Positions 8,632 to 17,966 are shown, numbered from the stretch's first letter. The stretch: DNA of 41,996 nt from CAZNER01 sp964572065 (GCA_964572065.1 CAZNER010000007.1:1-41996), one strand, 5' to 3'. Notes: generated by a model from the letters alone, not told the origin. Translations and numbers: made by a program.

Positions 8632-8913
8632 TTATTTTTTAACAGTATTCATTCCCTTATTGAAACCTTCCTTGGCTTCCTCAATCTTCTCTGAAATCTC
8701 TTTTTTAACGTTTTCAATTTTAGGTTCTAATTTTTCACCAACTTCCTGTGCACCCTCTTTAATACCTTTTAGCATCTTCTTACCCTTTTTAGATAATTTC
8801 TTCCTCGTTTCATCTCCGGAATCAGGAGCGAATAGAATCCCCATCAAACCTCCAACTGCAGCACCTAAAACAACTCCTGATACAAATGAAATTGAACCAT
8901 CATTTTTGCTCAT
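8632..8913 (-). CDS. YtxH domain-containing small membrane protein
   Basis: 93 aa. An N-terminal glycine-rich transmembrane segment (SGVVLGAAVGGLMGILFAP) runs into the PDSGDETRKKL motif typical of the YtxH family, then a charged helix with alternating K and E likely to form a coiled coil. YtxH proteins are linked to general stress responses in Firmicutes, but their biochemical role is unknown. It is 30 bases downstream of another small N-anchored protein and is probably co-transcribed with it. Confidence 0.8.
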   Translation of the reverse strand: MSKNDGSISFVSGVVLGAAVGGLMGILFAPDSGDETRKKLSKKGKKMLKGIKEGAQEVGEKLEPKIENVKKEISEKIEEAKEGFNKGMNTVKK

Positions 8914-8943
8914 CCTTTTATTATATTTAATAGATAAATTAAA

Positions 8944-9294
8944 TTATTTGTCTTTTTTACCAAATTTGCTTTTTATTCTTTCCACCGATTCACTAACAGA
9001 AGTAAGAAAGCCAAATATTATTGTAATAGGTTGAATTATTTTATTTGACAACAAATTTACAGTATTTTTTATTTTCTGAATAATTTCTAAAATAGTTTCA
9101 ATCCCTTCCTTAATCAACCTTTGATTCTTAACAAGATCATCAGTCAAAACTCCCACATTTTTTACGGTCTTACGTAAATCTCTCACATTCTCAGTAATGA
9201 CAGACAACAGCCTCATTATCTGAATGCTAATTCCAACACAACTTGTACTTATCCCAACGGCTAAAATTAATATTGATATATCTTTTAAATCCAT
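8944..9294 (-). CDS. DUF948-like membrane-anchored coiled-coil protein
   Basis: 116 aa. The N-terminal helix (ISILILAVGISTSCVGISIQ) is a membrane anchor. The rest is a long amphipathic helix (LRKTVKNVGVLTDDLVKN, then IEGIETILEIIQKI-like heptads), resembling DUF948 proteins. These often sit next to YtxH-like genes, as here, which supports the call. No enzymatic motif is present. A structural or membrane-stress role is inference only. Confidence 0.6.
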   Translation of the reverse strand: MDLKDISILILAVGISTSCVGISIQIMRLLSVITENVRDLRKTVKNVGVLTDDLVKNQRLIKEGIETILEIIQKIKNTVNLLSNKIIQPITIIFGFLTSVSESVERIKSKFGKKDK

Positions 9295-9321
9295 AACATT
9301 TAGTAATTAAATTCTATTTAT

Positions 9322-9350
9322 AGTATGACATACAAAACCTATAACGTCAA
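9322..9350 (-). promoter_or_regulatory. Promoter of the DUF948-YtxH pair
   Basis: On the minus strand: -35 TTGACG (9345-9350), a 17-base spacer and CATACT as -10 (9322-9327) preceded by TGT, an extended form. It lies about 30 bases before the ATG at 9294. Confidence 0.4.
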
Positions 9351-9400
9351 ACAATTTCAATTTATTCATTAAAATTTCAACATACTTTTTCAACTAAAAA

Positions 9401-9703
9401 TTATTTAGTAAAGTGAATCACACCTTGATTTTTTACCGGCTTAGAAACTTCCGGCATTTTTATCTCTCCAAATTTTTTCTCATATTGCTCTATATTCTTC
9501 TCTAAAATTTTATGGAATAACTTTGCATGCTGCGGGCTCATTGCTATCCTTGCAACAAGATTTAAATGCTTCCCTCCTGGAATTCTTTGAGCAAAATCAA
9601 TATTAAAACCAAGTACATTTTTAGCAACAATAGTGAAATCACTATATCTAGCTTCAGCCCTATCAGAAGGAACATTTATCTTTAATCTCTTTTTCTCGTC
9701 CAT
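9401..9703 (-). CDS. DUF3467 family protein
   Basis: 100 aa soluble protein. The pattern EARYSDFTIVAKNVLGFNID, then ARIAMSPQHAKLF and ILEKNIEQYEKKFGEI, matches DUF3467, a short conserved family of unknown function found in bacteria and archaea. There is no membrane segment or catalytic motif. It is on the minus strand, back to back with the YhaM-like gene, and about 100 bases upstream of the DUF948-like gene. Confidence 0.75.
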   Translation of the reverse strand: MDEKKRLKINVPSDRAEARYSDFTIVAKNVLGFNIDFAQRIPGGKHLNLVARIAMSPQHAKLFHKILEKNIEQYEKKFGEIKMPEVSKPVKNQGVIHFTK

Positions 9704-9843
9704 TTATTTATTTTAAAAATTAAAATATCTTACAGTTATAAACAAATGATATAACAAATACAATACTATTATCAAATAAAATTTACTTTAAATTGAAACG
9801 AATTTTTGAGAAAATATACTTATTAAATTATTACTTAAAATTA

Positions 9844-10791
9844 ATGAAAATATTTGTTAAAGATCTAAAAGAAGGAAATTCAGTAACTGACGAAGTATTC
9901 TCTATTGAAGAAATTCAACAACATAAAACAAGAAACCAAAATTTATACTATAGATTAGTGTTACAAGATAGATCAGGTGAAATTGCAGCTAAAATTTGGC
10001 AGGACAACTTTGATAATTGTGATATACGTAACCTAAATCCCGGAGATGTAGTTAAGGTCAGTGGAGATATAAGCAGATACAATGGAAAACTACAATTCAT
10101 AATTAAAAAACTTAATAAAACAGAAGACTATGATATTACCGACCTCCTTCAAGCAAGTGATAAAAACTTAAATGTAATGTATAAAAGAATCCAAGAAGAA
10201 ATAACCAAGCTAAAAAATAAAAATCTAAAACTTCTTCTAAATAATATTTTTAAAGATGAAACATTTGTAAAAAGATATAAAAGAACTCCCGCAGCTGAAA
10301 AAGTGCATCATGATTTCATTGGGGGGTTAATGGAACATACTCTTGAAATGATAGATACAGCAAAACCAATTTTTGAATACTATAAAGAAGCCGATAGGAG
10401 TTTAGTTATAGCTGGGATAATACTTCATGATATTGGAAAAGTATATGAGCTTAAAGTTAAAAACACATCAATAATTAGAACAACAGCTGGAAAATTAATC
10501 GGACATATTACGCAGGGAGTAGAATTAGTGAAATCTTACTTACCTAAAAATTTTCCTAAAAAACTTTGGATGAAATTAGAGCATATAATTTTATCCCACC
10601 AACATCAAGTCCAATTTGAATACGGCTCCCCAATTAAACAGGCAACTATTGAAGCTGCAATTGTTCATGCAGTTGACTATGCTTCCAGCCATGTAAGACA
10701 ATTTCAAAAAGCAATAAAATTAGGTGAAGGACAGAATAAAGGATTCAGCGATTATCAAAGATGGATAGAAACACAAGTTTATCTTGATTAA
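9844..10791 (+). CDS. YhaM-like 3'-5' exoribonuclease (OB fold + HD domain)
   Basis: About 315 aa from the ATG at 9844, the usual size for YhaM. An N-terminal OB-fold nucleic-acid-binding domain (LQDRSGEIAAKIWQDN, then GDVVKVSGDISRYNGKLQF) precedes an HD phosphohydrolase domain. Metal ligands are visible in HHDFIGGLMEHTLEM, the HD pair in IILHDIGKVYEL, and later histidines in IILSHQHQ. YhaM enzymes trim RNA and single-stranded DNA from the 3' end. A TTG at 9793 would add 17 residues with no family match, so the ATG is preferred. The helicase-nuclease gene follows after 11 bases, suggesting one operon for nucleic-acid processing. Confidence 0.87.
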   Translation: MKIFVKDLKEGNSVTDEVFSIEEIQQHKTRNQNLYYRLVLQDRSGEIAAKIWQDNFDNCDIRNLNPGDVVKVSGDISRYNGKLQFIIKKLNKTEDYDITDLLQASDKNLNVMYKRIQEEITKLKNKNLKLLLNNIFKDETFVKRYKRTPAAEKVHHDFIGGLMEHTLEMIDTAKPIFEYYKEADRSLVIAGIILHDIGKVYELKVKNTSIIRTTAGKLIGHITQGVELVKSYLPKNFPKKLWMKLEHIILSHQHQVQFEYGSPIKQATIEAAIVHAVDYASSHVRQFQKAIKLGEGQNKGFSDYQRWIETQVYLD

Positions 10792-10802
10792 CAAACAACT
10801 TT

Positions 10803-13800
10803 ATGTCTAAATTTAACGATATCTATAAAAAATTAAACAAGGAACAAAAGCAAGCTATTGAAGCTATCAACGGACCAATAATGATAATAGCTGGACCAGG
10901 TACAGGTAAAACCTTGACCCTTACAATGCGTATAGCAAACATATTAAAAAAAACTGATACAGATCCCCATGATATTCTTGCTTTAACATTTACTGAAAGT
11001 GGAGCCAAAACAATGCGTGAAAGGCTTATCGATATAATTGGTACAGCTGCTTACTATGTAAATATCAACACCTTCCACTCCTTTTGCATTAATGTTATTC
11101 ATGAATTTTCAGAGTATTTCTTAATATCTGAAGATACTACCACCTTATCAGAACTAGAAAGAATACAGTTGTTTAAAGAAATCATTGATTCAACCGATTT
11201 AGATCTTCTACGTCCTGCGAATTCTCCCTATTACTATATAAACAGTTTAGTAAATAAGATACAAGAACTCAAAAGAGAAGGAATAACTCCAACTAAATTT
11301 AAAACTATACTTGATAATGAAGAAAAAAGAGTTAAAAATATAGATAAGAAAATAAATCCAAGAACTAACAAACCATACTCAAAATACCAAAAAGAACAAC
11401 AAGATCTTCAAAAACAAAAAGAACTATTATCTATTTACAAAAAATATCAAAAAAAGTTAAAGGAAAATAAGAGATATGACTTTGAAGATATGATAAATCT
11501 GGTTGTTTCTAAACTTAAGGAGAATCAAGACTCGAAATTATCTCTCCAGGAAAAATATCTTTATATATTAGTAGATGAATATCAAGACACTAACTCTGCC
11601 CAAAACGAGATTATTAAATTATTAACAGACCATTGGGAAGAGCCTAATATTTTTGTAGTCGGTGATGATGAACAATCTATCTTCAGATTCCAAGGAGCCT
11701 CATTAGAAAATGTACTCTACTTCAAAAAATTATTTGAAAAATCAAAACTTATAACTTTAACTTCAAACTACCGTAGCAGCCAGTTAATACTCGATGCATC
11801 AAGAAGTTTAATAGAGAAAAATGTATTAAAATTAAAAGAAGTGGATAAAAATCTTAAGAGTAAATTAAAAAGATCGGATATCCCTATAAAAATAGCCCAG
11901 TTCCCAAGCGGAGAAATAGAAAATTATTTTCTCGCGCAAAAAATTAAAGAAATAATCAAAAAAGGAACTGATCCAGACAAAATAGCTGTACTCGTTAAAG
12001 AGAATAAAGATATAGATGATATAAAAAATTCCTTATCAAGTGTAAATATAAGGTTCGAAATATCAACAGAGAAAAACATACTTGAAGACAGCGATATTAA
12101 CAAGCTACTCTTATTAATGCAGGTAATCAACGACTTAAAAACTAAGCCTAACAATGATATAGATATTTTTACACTGCTTAACTTTGAATTCTTAAATTTA
12201 GATAGGCTTGATATATTAAAACTCTCACGATTCGCAACTGAAAAAAAGATGAATATCATCGATGTGATATTAGATCAGGATATTTTTAACGAAATAGATT
12301 TATCAAACCCAAAGAAGCTTATAGACCTTGTAAACGATTTAAACAAGTGGCAGGAATCTGCTTCCAATCTAACATTTACAAAATTTTTTGAGAATTTAAT
12401 ACAGGAATCTAGTTTCTTAGATCATATTCTTTCAGATAAATACAACATAAGCCGCATTAATACTTTAAATACGCTCTATAATGAAATAAAAAATATAAAT
12501 TATAATGACCATACTCTAAATTTAGAAAAATTCCTCAAGAACATTGATTTAATGAGAGAAAACAATATAAAAATCAAAGAAAATATTAGAGATGAAGATA
12601 AAGATGCAGTTAAGTTAATAACAGCACATAAATCTAAAGGTTTAGAATTCGACTATGTGTTTATAGCAAAATGTATTGATAAAAAATGGGGGAATAAAGT
12701 ATTCAGAGACCCTCTAAAGCTGCCATCAGGAATACTTAAAAATGTTAATTTAGAAGATAAAGAAAAGAATGAGGATGATCGTAGACTTTTTTATGTTGCT
12801 CTAACAAGAGCAAAAAAACAAATATTCATAACATATGCAGATAAGTATTCAAGTCAGGGCTATAGAAAAGAAAGCGTGCCTTCAATGTTTATGCACGAAA
12901 TAGATACTAAATATACAGAAAAATTTGATACAAACTCTATCGAAAATAAATTTAATGAAAACATACAGGAACAATTAAAATTACCCAAAACCAACAATAG
13001 GCAGATCGAAGAAAATGATTTCCTAAATTCAATAATATCTAATTTTAAATTAAGTGTTACAGCACTTAATACTTACTTGCAATGTCCCTATAAATTCAAG
13101 CTAAATAATATACTAAAAACACCAAGAGCAAAACCCCCACATCTTGCATTTGGAACTGCTATGCATAAATCATTAGAGAATTATTTTAAAAAATATAAAC
13201 AGATAAATAAATTGCCAAGCAAAAGCTACCTCGTATCTGAATATAAAAAAGCCTTAGAAAACGAAATACTTCATGAAAACGATTTTTCAAGATTACTCAA
13301 GAAAGGTAAAAAAGTATTGGACGAATATTACAAAGATAATTTTAAGAATTTCAAAAAACCAATTTTTACAGAATACCCTTTCGGATTAAGAAATATCAGG
13401 CTTGGGAATATACCATTAACAGGAAAAGTAGATAAAATAGAATGGGTGGATAAAGACAAAAAACAAGTCAAGGTCATAGATTACAAAACTGGTGCCCCTA
13501 AATCTAGAAATGAAATTGAAGGTAAAACCAAATATTCAGATGGCGACTTACTAAGACAAATTTTATTTTATAAACTTTTATCGCAATTAGATAGAAATTT
13601 CAATTATAAAGTAGTAAAGGGAGAATTTGATTTTATTGAACCTAAACCGCACAAAAAGCCCAAAAAAGAAATGTTTAGATATTCCAGAGACCAGATCGAG
13701 GACTTAAAAATACTAATTAAAGAAACTATGGATGAGATAAGAAATTTAAATTTTAATAGAACTAAAGAATACAGACTTTGTGAAAATTGCGATTTCAAAA

Positions 13801-13835
13801 ACCACTGCTGGCCTGACGGAATCCCTAAAAAATAA
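10803..13835 (+). CDS. UvrD/Rep-type helicase fused to PD-(D/E)XK nuclease (RecB/AddB-like)
   Basis: 1010 aa. The superfamily 1A helicase core has Walker A GPGTGKT (residues 31-37), motif II DEYQDT (about 257), motif III GDDEQSIFRFQGA (about 286), motif IV TSNYRSS, motif V TAHKSKGLEFDYVF (about 605) and motif VI FYVALTRAKKQ (about 662). The C-terminus is a RecB-family nuclease: FGTAMHKSLENYF, then KVIDYKTG (about 891-898). One Cys near 761 (QCPYKF) and three in CENCDFKNHC form a probable 4Fe-4S staple, as in AddB and Cas4. Such single-chain enzymes probably process double-strand breaks. No AddA/AddB or RecC partner gene is adjacent. Confidence 0.9.
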   Translation: MSKFNDIYKKLNKEQKQAIEAINGPIMIIAGPGTGKTLTLTMRIANILKKTDTDPHDILALTFTESGAKTMRERLIDIIGTAAYYVNINTFHSFCINVIHEFSEYFLISEDTTTLSELERIQLFKEIIDSTDLDLLRPANSPYYYINSLVNKIQELKREGITPTKFKTILDNEEKRVKNIDKKINPRTNKPYSKYQKEQQDLQKQKELLSIYKKYQKKLKENKRYDFEDMINLVVSKLKENQDSKLSLQEKYLYILVDEYQDTNSAQNEIIKLLTDHWEEPNIFVVGDDEQSIFRFQGASLENVLYFKKLFEKSKLITLTSNYRSSQLILDASRSLIEKNVLKLKEVDKNLKSKLKRSDIPIKIAQFPSGEIENYFLAQKIKEIIKKGTDPDKIAVLVKENKDIDDIKNSLSSVNIRFEISTEKNILEDSDINKLLLLMQVINDLKTKPNNDIDIFTLLNFEFLNLDRLDILKLSRFATEKKMNIIDVILDQDIFNEIDLSNPKKLIDLVNDLNKWQESASNLTFTKFFENLIQESSFLDHILSDKYNISRINTLNTLYNEIKNINYNDHTLNLEKFLKNIDLMRENNIKIKENIRDEDKDAVKLITAHKSKGLEFDYVFIAKCIDKKWGNKVFRDPLKLPSGILKNVNLEDKEKNEDDRRLFYVALTRAKKQIFITYADKYSSQGYRKESVPSMFMHEIDTKYTEKFDTNSIENKFNENIQEQLKLPKTNNRQIEENDFLNSIISNFKLSVTALNTYLQCPYKFKLNNILKTPRAKPPHLAFGTAMHKSLENYFKKYKQINKLPSKSYLVSEYKKALENEILHENDFSRLLKKGKKVLDEYYKDNFKNFKKPIFTEYPFGLRNIRLGNIPLTGKVDKIEWVDKDKKQVKVIDYKTGAPKSRNEIEGKTKYSDGDLLRQILFYKLLSQLDRNFNYKVVKGEFDFIEPKPHKKPKKEMFRYSRDQIEDLKILIKETMDEIRNLNFNRTKEYRLCENCDFKNHCWPDGIPKK

Positions 13836-13930
13836 AATATTATTCTCTATAATCAATCTATCGAAAACCTTTACACAATAATAATAATCTAGTATCTTAT
13901 TATTAAATACTTATCACAAATAAAAATCAT

Positions 13931-14458
13931 ATGAAAAAAAACTCCTCAGAAAAAAAACAAGAGAAAAAATCTATTGGCGGTTTGTTAGAAAAAATCGAAA
14001 GGATTGAAAAGAAACTTGACCTTATGAATATTATGGGTAAAACTATGCCGGTAGTAATTATATGCGCTGGATCTATTCTTGGATCTCTTGTATATTTGTC
14101 TTCAGTATCTTACTATCCTGAAGGCAACATAGAACTTCCTCAAACTGGCGAGGGAACTACTACAGAAAACTTCACAATTCTTTACCCAGAATATTACTCT
14201 GAAATAACATTACCCGATGATATATATGGACTATCAACAGAAGGCTTTCTTCCTAATACTGAAAAAGTTATATTCTATGCTCAGAAATTATCAAGTGATC
14301 CATTTGAAATCGGAATAGGAGAAAAAACTACCGAAACTGGTCAATATATGGTCAGTTGGCAAAATTCAGAACCAGGCACTTATTATCTCTGGGCGGAAAT
14401 TGAAAGTATTGATGGATCTAAGAAAATAACCTCCCCTATCACTGTTTATATAAAATAA
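13931..14458 (+). CDS. Membrane-anchored extracytoplasmic protein, Ig-like, function unknown
   Basis: 175 aa, not recognised as a named family. A charged N-terminus with a short coiled coil (LEKIERIEKKLDLMNIM) leads into one transmembrane segment (about residues 38-58). An outside domain of about 110 residues is beta-rich (EITLPDDIYGLS, then TGQYMVSWQNSEPGTYYLWA, ending in SPITVYIK), like a bacterial Ig or FN3-like sandwich. It may present or position something at the cell surface. It is alone between the helicase gene and the rhomboid gene, with spacers of 95 and 146 bases. Confidence 0.6.
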   Translation: MKKNSSEKKQEKKSIGGLLEKIERIEKKLDLMNIMGKTMPVVIICAGSILGSLVYLSSVSYYPEGNIELPQTGEGTTTENFTILYPEYYSEITLPDDIYGLSTEGFLPNTEKVIFYAQKLSSDPFEIGIGEKTTETGQYMVSWQNSEPGTYYLWAEIESIDGSKKITSPITVYIK

Positions 14459-14546
14459 GTTCTCTAAATTAATTAAAACCTGTATTACTTACTATCTATC
14501 TTCATATTTCTGCTATAAAAAAGTCCGAAGTATATACTAAAAAAAA

Positions 14547-14576
14547 TTACAAAAGAAATACTTAATCGTATATAAT
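14547..14576 (+). promoter_or_regulatory. Promoter of the rhomboid-adk-amrS operon
   Basis: -35-like TTACAA (14547-14552), an 18-base spacer and a perfect -10 TATAAT (14571-14576), about 25 bases before the rhomboid ATG. The -35 is weak. Confidence 0.4.
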
Positions 14577-14604
14577 AAATAATGGTAATTTAATTAGAAA
14601 AAAG

Positions 14605-15309
14605 ATGAAAAGATACCTTTTATTAATTAAAACTAATGTAAAAATCAGTTATATAATTATAGTAATCAATATAATTATTTGGCTTGCAATGGAATTGTTG
14701 GGAGGATCAACTAATACCATTATACTACTTCTGTTTGGCGCACTGTATAAAGAATCGGTTTTAATGGGACAGGTATGGCGGCTCATAAGTTGTGCCTTTC
14801 TTCATATAGGCTTTATACATCTTCTTATTAATTCATATACTTTATACCAATTAGGTCCATTTATAGAAAACTTTTTCGGAAAAACCAAATTCATAGCAAC
14901 TTATATACTCTGTGCTCTATCTGCCAGTATCCTAAGTCTTGTATTCTCTACAGGAGTTTCAGCCGGAGCATCTGGGGCTTTATTCGGACTTACCGGATTA
15001 CTCCTTGGAAACGGCTGGGCAAAGAAAAGATACACTTTTGACCTTCCTATTGACGAAATGCAGCTAGTACCCTTTGTGCTTTATAATCTTTTCTTTGGAT
15101 TCTTAGTACCTGGAATAGACAACTGGGCTCATATAGGAGGATTAGTATGTGGTATTTTGCTTGGATATATCTTTGATCCTTCACTTTCTTTCGATCCATC
15201 TCCAATTAAAAAGTTTGCACCTAAAATTTTAGGCATTTTCTCAATATTAATTCTAGCTGTATCATCTATATTCTGGATATTCTCAATATTTGTTAATTTA
15301 TATTATTAA
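14605..15309 (+). CDS. Rhomboid family intramembrane serine protease
   Basis: 234 aa with about six transmembrane segments. The oxyanion-type motif is in TM2 (HIGFIHLLINSYTL), the nucleophile serine is in GASGALFGLTG of TM4, and the catalytic histidine is in NWAHIGGLVCG of TM6, so the Ser-His dyad is intact. Rhomboids cleave transmembrane helices of other membrane proteins; the substrate here is unknown. It starts a tight run with adk (8-base gap) and the radical SAM gene (2-base gap), so all three are probably one transcript. Confidence 0.92.
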   Translation: MKRYLLLIKTNVKISYIIIVINIIIWLAMELLGGSTNTIILLLFGALYKESVLMGQVWRLISCAFLHIGFIHLLINSYTLYQLGPFIENFFGKTKFIATYILCALSASILSLVFSTGVSAGASGALFGLTGLLLGNGWAKKRYTFDLPIDEMQLVPFVLYNLFFGFLVPGIDNWAHIGGLVCGILLGYIFDPSLSFDPSPIKKFAPKILGIFSILILAVSSIFWIFSIFVNLYY

Positions 15310-15317
15310 TTTTCAAC

Positions 15318-15959
15318 ATGAAAACACTATTTGTAGGGATAAAATCGTGCGGTAAAGGAACACAAGCAAAGCTTCTTTCTAAAAAATTAAACATTCCTCA
15401 TATATCCAGCGGAGACATTTTTCGAGGAATAGATACTTCTTCTCCACTTGGTAAAAAAATTCGAAGCTATATAGATAATGGTAATTATGTGCCCGACGAC
15501 CTTGTAATAGAATTGGTATCTAAAGAATTATCTAAAGATAAATATAAAAATGGATTTATTTTGGATGGATTCCCCCGCACAATTGCTCAGGCTAAAGCTT
15601 TTAATAAAAAACACAAATTTAATCATATAATTTACATCAAGATATCTAAAAAAGAAGGAGTCCACAGGGCTTCAGGAAGATGGACTTGCTCTAACAAAAA
15701 GTGCGGTGCTATTTACAATGTGAATACATCTCCTAAACCAAAAGTTGTAGGGATATGCGATAAATGCGGAGCAAAACTCTATCAAAGAAAGGATGAAACT
15801 AAAGAGGCTACTACTAAAAGAATCAATAAAGATATAAAAGAGCTAAATCCTATGCTAGAATTATACAAGAATCAAAATATTGCAATAGAAATAAACGGCG
15901 AAAAATCCATCGAAGAAGTACATAAAGAGATATTAGACAAACTTAAAATTAATAAGTAG
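15318..15959 (+). CDS. adk: Adenylate kinase with zinc-binding LID
   Basis: 213 aa. Converts AMP and ATP to two ADP in the cytoplasm. The P-loop is GIKSCGKGTQ at residues 7-16, where most adenylate kinases have GPPGSGKGTQ; the GxxxxGKG frame is kept. The AMP-binding site is SSGDIFRG and FILDGFPRT. The LID carries four cysteines (C124, C129, C147, C150) arranged for a structural zinc, as in Gram-positive-type enzymes. Length is normal. It lies between the rhomboid gene and the AmmeMemoRadiSam enzyme in one operon. Confidence 0.95.
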   Translation: MKTLFVGIKSCGKGTQAKLLSKKLNIPHISSGDIFRGIDTSSPLGKKIRSYIDNGNYVPDDLVIELVSKELSKDKYKNGFILDGFPRTIAQAKAFNKKHKFNHIIYIKISKKEGVHRASGRWTCSNKKCGAIYNVNTSPKPKVVGICDKCGAKLYQRKDETKEATTKRINKDIKELNPMLELYKNQNIAIEINGEKSIEEVHKEILDKLKINK

Positions 15960-15961
15960 AA

Positions 15962-16978
15962 GTGAAAAAAGCTACCTTATACAAGAAGATAAAAGATAAA
16001 ACTGTCAAATGTACAGCATGCAATCATTATTGTACTATTAAAGAAGGCAAAACAGGGATATGCGGCATAAGACAAAACAAAGATGGTAACCTTTATCTTT
16101 TAGTATATGGCAAGTCCTCTGGAAGCGGAATCGATCCAATTGAAAAAAAACCATTTTTCCATTTTCTACCAGGATCTTCGGTTTATTCAATTGGTACAAT
16201 CGGCTGTAATTTTGCCTGCACTTTCTGCCAAAATGCATGGATTTCACAAGCTTCAAAGGATACAAGTTTCCCTATTCCCCCACTCTATGATTTATCGCCA
16301 GAAGATATTGTTAATGAATGTATTGAAAATAATATTCCAATTATTGCCTACACTTACAATGAACCCGCAATTTTCTTCGAATATACTTATGACACTGCAA
16401 AACTAGCTCATGAAGAAGGAATTAAAAATATATATGTTTCAAACGGATATGCATCTAAAGAAGCTATAGACAAAATTGCTCCTTATTTAGATGCAATAAA
16501 TATTGACTTGAAAGCTTTTACTGAAAAATTTTATAGAAATATCTGTAAGGCAAAATTACAGCCGGTTTTAGATAATATTAAATATTATTATAAAAAAGGC
16601 ATTTGGGTAGAACTGACAACATTGATAATTCCTGGAGAAAATGATTCGGATAAAGAATTGGAACAAATTGCTCAATTCATTGCATCTATATCTAAATCAA
16701 TACCTTGGCATGTAACAAAATTCAGCCCGACGTATAAAATGAAAAATAAACTGGAGACACCGATAGAAACACTAAAAAAGGCATATGATATAGGCAAGAA
16801 AGCTGGACTAAAATATGTCTATGCAGGAAACACATTTAACGAAGATTTACAAAGCACTTTTTGTCCGAAATGCAATAATTTACTTATCCAGCGTGATTGG
16901 GGGTATACTAAAGTTGAGGGATTGAAGAATGGGAAATGTGATAAGTGTGGAACAAAGATTGAAGGAGTTTGGAAGTGA
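15962..16978 (+). CDS. amrS: AmmeMemoRadiSam system radical SAM enzyme
   Basis: 338 aa, GTG start two bases after the adk stop. The radical SAM cluster motif CX3CX2C is C82, C86 and C89 in CNFACTFCQN. A second cysteine set near the N-terminus (CTACNHYCTIKEGKTGICG) and a C-terminal zinc-ribbon-like pair of CxxC motifs (FCPKCNN and KCDKCGTK) match the family annotated as the AmmeMemoRadiSam radical SAM protein. It resembles pyruvate formate-lyase activating enzymes, but no glycyl radical enzyme is nearby. Its usual companions, MEMO-like and AMMECR1-like proteins, are encoded 3.2 kb downstream on the same strand. The reaction is unknown. Confidence 0.9.
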   Translation: MKKATLYKKIKDKTVKCTACNHYCTIKEGKTGICGIRQNKDGNLYLLVYGKSSGSGIDPIEKKPFFHFLPGSSVYSIGTIGCNFACTFCQNAWISQASKDTSFPIPPLYDLSPEDIVNECIENNIPIIAYTYNEPAIFFEYTYDTAKLAHEEGIKNIYVSNGYASKEAIDKIAPYLDAINIDLKAFTEKFYRNICKAKLQPVLDNIKYYYKKGIWVELTTLIIPGENDSDKELEQIAQFIASISKSIPWHVTKFSPTYKMKNKLETPIETLKKAYDIGKKAGLKYVYAGNTFNEDLQSTFCPKCNNLLIQRDWGYTKVEGLKNGKCDKCGTKIEGVWK

Positions 16979-16985
16979 TACCTTT

Positions 16986-17966
16986 TTAATCGCTCCAAGG
17001 AACTTCAAAATGAATTTCAGGCAAACTATAATTAGCCTTTACAATAAAATTTTTCGCCAATCTATATTTAACCAAAAGTTCTCCTTCTTCGTCCAAAATT
17101 ACAACAGGTCGAGCAAAATACAACTTATCAAAACGATCGTCACCTAAAATCCCCCTCAGATTTTCAGAGGTCTTTGTTAAACCAAAAACACGATAAAAAA
17201 AGTTGTCGATTTCAACACCTAAATACGCCCCTGTTTTAACAGGTAAAGAGCCCTTTAGCCAATCATACTCATCATAAATTTGAATTTCTACTGAAGTTAA
17301 TACGACCTCTAGTTGTCCATCTTCCCTTAACCTCGCCTTAGCTATCCCAGCAACCCTTAAAGTAAATCTATTGAGACTATAATATACATCTTTATTTACT
17401 GAATCCGATGATGTAGTAAATGAAAAATTCACTCTTTTTTCTTGCGAACTATTAATTAATTCCTCTAATTCCTCTTGAGATAATGGTAGTTGTTCATTCT
17501 CCAAAGACATATCACTCTGAAACGATTCAAACTTTTTAGTAATTAAATCCCCAAATACCCATGCAAGTACAATGTTTTTATCTTTCTCTCCCTTCCTATT
17601 AAATTTCAAAACCGAATCAGTAAATAATTTGTCTATATTGAAATCTTCACCATCTCCGTAAAGAAAATGTCTAACACAGCTACTTGCTAAAACATACCCC
17701 TTCTTATCCCCCCACTCAGCAACTCCATTAAATTTTAACCAAGCAGCTAATACATCTTTTCTCTCCCCATCAATAGGTTTCTCACGTATGAGTTTTAATA
17801 TAAGTCTTAAAGCTTGTGATACCTGCTGGCTAGGTTTACCTTCTGGCAGCTTGATTTCTCTAAACAAAACGAATAATGCAACTGTCGCTCCCGCTAACTT
17901 CAGAAAAAGTCTTCTTCCAAAATCCTTTTCCTTCCTAGGAACTTCCGATAAAGTTTCTTCTGACAT
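16986..17966 (-). CDS. Exported protein with Tat-like signal, function unknown
   Basis: 326 aa. The N-terminus has GRRLFLKLAGATVALFVLF at about residues 17-35, close to the twin-arginine consensus (S/T-RRxFLK), except that glycine replaces the serine or threonine. The mature part is mixed alpha/beta with many charged residues (WLKFNGVAEWGDKKGYVLAS, EDFNIDKLFTDSVLKFNRK). I recognise no family. A good ribosome binding site (GGAG) lies seven bases before the ATG, which is rare in this window. It converges on the radical SAM gene with a 7-base gap. No Tat translocase gene is in view. Confidence 0.6.
   Translation of the reverse strand: MSEETLSEVPRKEKDFGRRLFLKLAGATVALFVLFREIKLPEGKPSQQVSQALRLILKLIREKPIDGERKDVLAAWLKFNGVAEWGDKKGYVLASSCVRHFLYGDGEDFNIDKLFTDSVLKFNRKGEKDKNIVLAWVFGDLITKKFESFQSDMSLENEQLPLSQEELEELINSSQEKRVNFSFTTSSDSVNKDVYYSLNRFTLRVAGIAKARLREDGQLEVVLTSVEIQIYDEYDWLKGSLPVKTGAYLGVEIDNFFYRVFGLTKTSENLRGILGDDRFDKLYFARPVVILDEEGELLVKYRLAKNFIVKANYSLPEIHFEVPWSD

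Noticed and set aside
9793..9843. Longer start (TTG 9793) for the YhaM-like gene
   Set aside because: The extra 17 residues are hydrophobic and lack family match; the ATG gives the normal length.
16038..16406. Overlapping frames on both strands inside the radical SAM gene
   Set aside because: The radical SAM protein explains every base here; the alternatives carry no recognisable motif.
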